From Hydrogenophaga sp. (GTDB taxonomy: Bacteria > Pseudomonadota > Gammaproteobacteria > Burkholderiales > Burkholderiaceae_C), in the NCBI GenBank assembly GCA_021154985.1, contig JAJNQE010000089.1, positions 1 through 50,147 of the forward strand: a DNA stretch of 50,147 nt, given 5' to 3'. The notes under the pieces are model-generated. The model was not told the origin of the DNA and did no database searches. It was given only the letters and a program-made list of their open reading frames with translations. Shown piece by piece: positions 48,920 to 50,147 of the stretch. The first letter of the stretch is position 1, and each line of letters begins with the position of its first letter. Both the position numbers and the translations under genes were made by a program.

Positions 48920-50147
48920 ATGACGACAGCCGCCACCCTTCACATCAACAGCCTCCTCACCACCGCCAACGCCGCGGCCCACGACGCACCCGACCAGCCA
49001 TTGCCCGACGGATGGCTCGCGGTGGAGTCCCTCGATATCGATGCCCAGGGCATCGCCCGCCGCCCCGATGGCAAGGTGGTCTTCATCGAGGGTGCCTTGC
49101 CGTTCGAGCAGGTCAGCGTCAACGTGCACCGCAAGAAAAACAACTGGGAAGCCGGTGTGGTGACCGCAGTGCACCACGAGTCGTCGCAGCGCGTGCGCCC
49201 CGGCTGCCCGCACTTCGGTTTGCACGCGGGCGCCTGTGGCGGCTGCAAGATGCAGCACCTGCACGAATCGGCCCAGGTGGCCGTGAAGCAGCGGGTGCTC
49301 GAAGACAACCTGTGGCACCTGGGCAAGGTGAAAGCCGAGACGATGCTGCGCCCGATCGAGGGGCCCGCCTGGGGCTACCGCTTCCGAGCGCGGCTGTCGG
49401 TGCGCCATGTGCACAAAAAGGGCGAGGTGCTGATCGGTTTTCACGAGCGCAAGAGCCGCTACGTGGCCGACATGAAGGTGTGCCCGGTGCTGCCGCCGCA
49501 CGTGAGCGAGATGCTCATGCCGCTGCGCGAACTCATCTTCGGCATGGACGCGCGCGAAACCTGTCCGCAGATCGAGCTGGCCTGCGGCGATGAGGTGACG
49601 GCCATGGTGCTGCGCCACCTGGAGCCGCTGAGCGACGACGACATCAGCCGCCTGCGCGCGTTTGCGCAACAGCACGGCGTTCAGTGGTGGTTGCAGGCCA
49701 AGGGGCCTGAGACGGTCAAGCTGCTGGACCCCCCTTCGACAGGCTCAGGGCGAACGGGTGTGCTGTCCTACGCTCTGCCCGAGTTCGGCATCAACATGCC
49801 GTTCAAACCCACCGACTTCACCCAGGTCAATCCGGCCATCAACCGCGTGCTGGTCACGCGCGCGCTGCGCCTGCTGGATGCGCAGAACAACGAACGTGTG
49901 ATCGACTGGTTCTGTGGCCTGGGCAACTTCACCCTGCCGATTGCCACCACCGCCGGCGAGGTGCTGGGCATTGAAGGCAGCGAAACCCTGGTGGCCCGCT
50001 CGCGCGACAACCTTGCGCACAACCAGGCCGGGCGCAGCAGCGCGCTCGCCCCCACCAGCTTTGCCGCGCGCAACCTGTTCGAGATGACACCAGAGATGCT
50101 GGTGGCCGACGGTGTGGCGCACAAGTGGCTGGTGGACCCGCCGCGCG
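48920..50147 (+). CDS. rlmD: 23S rRNA (uracil-1939-C5)-methyltransferase RlmD, 3'-truncated
   Basis: 409 codons are visible; the gene runs off the window before its stop. A TRAM domain begins it (WLAVESLDIDAQGIARRPDG), followed by the 4Fe-4S cysteines (Cys96, Cys106 and Cys109 in GCPHFGLHAGACGGCKM) and the SAM site VIDWFCGLGNFTLPIA. Around codons 271-280 the frame contains a sequence that looks like a dispersed repeat (LLDPPSTGSGRTGVLS), absent from ordinary RlmD; the frame stays open. The ATG at 48920 follows no strong ribosome site. Confidence 0.93.
   Translation, partial: MTTAATLHINSLLTTANAAAHDAPDQPLPDGWLAVESLDIDAQGIARRPDGKVVFIEGALPFEQVSVNVHRKKNNWEAGVVTAVHHESSQRVRPGCPHFGLHAGACGGCKMQHLHESAQVAVKQRVLEDNLWHLGKVKAETMLRPIEGPAWGYRFRARLSVRHVHKKGEVLIGFHERKSRYVADMKVCPVLPPHVSEMLMPLRELIFGMDARETCPQIELACGDEVTAMVLRHLEPLSDDDISRLRAFAQQHGVQWWLQAKGPETVKLLDPPSTGSGRTGVLSYALPEFGINMPFKPTDFTQVNPAINRVLVTRALRLLDAQNNERVIDWFCGLGNFTLPIATTAGEVLGIEGSETLVARSRDNLAHNQAGRSSALAPTSFAARNLFEMTPEMLVADGVAHKWLVDPPR
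49735..49757 (+). repeat. Dispersed-repeat-like sequence inside rlmD
   Basis: TTCGACAGGCTCAGGGCGAA followed by CGG resembles a short repeat I recall as common between genes in many proteobacteria. It is read in frame here. Confidence 0.5.

Noticed and set aside
1..50147. CRISPR array, rRNA or insertion sequence
   Set aside because: No regularly spaced repeats, rRNA-like sequence or transposase gene was seen in the window.

Overview
The window is a GC-rich betaproteobacterial chromosome segment, most likely from the Comamonadaceae (Hydrogenophaga-like). This rests on protein character and gene order: EF-P paired with the arginine rhamnosyltransferase EarP, hupB - tRNA-Val - ppiD - tRNA-His, surE-pcm-nlpD, and CoxMSL/TRAP catabolic genes. 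No taxonomic search could be run.

Layout. 1-3413: end of an RND drug-efflux pump and its OprM-type outer-membrane channel. 3466-9186: LOG-family protein, AEC transporter, efp, earP, uvrC. 9194-9838: an isolated HlyC-type toxin acyltransferase. 10054-13644: pgsA, a DMT exporter, and a LysR regulator divergent from a tartrate/malate dehydrogenase. 13898-16416: hupB, tRNA-Val, ppiD, tRNA-His.

16367-23273 is a 6.86-kb integrated element bounded by a perfect 50-bp direct repeat of the tRNA-His 3' end. It encodes a P4-type tyrosine integrase, a HTH protein, an AlpA-like regulator, an unknown protein and a Prim-Pol/RepA-like primase-helicase on the minus strand, plus two unknown plus-strand cargo genes. 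It also carries paired 22-bp repeats near both ends (candidate integrase arm sites), a TGCA-rich iteron-like cluster beside the primase gene (candidate origin), and its own terminator behind the tRNA. It has the int/alpA/primase core of Gram-negative phage-inducible islands but no recognisable packaging gene.

23406-32344: a TRAP transporter (dctM, dctQ, dctP) and a TetR regulator diverge from coxG-coxM-coxS-coxL-like molybdenum hydroxylase genes followed by ureidoglycolate lyase; this looks like uptake and oxidation of an N-heterocycle or related substrate. 32391-33321: a DinB gene between diverged 106-bp inverted repeats. 33465-36969: a COG4091-like oxidoreductase, small unknown proteins, a YjfB-like protein and a CheY-like receiver.

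37024-43539 is an unusual surface locus. A 940-residue exported protein with coiled coil, three tandem repeats and a jacalin-like lectin end is coupled to a TPR-secretin. An autotransporter follows, flanked by a 39-bp near-repeat, one copy of which is the broken C-terminus of the secretin gene. 43636-50147: class II aldolase, quinone oxidoreductase, then surE-pcm-nlpD-exonuclease-rlmD. The exonuclease sits where rpoS is often found, and rlmD carries a dispersed-repeat-like sequence in frame and runs off the window.
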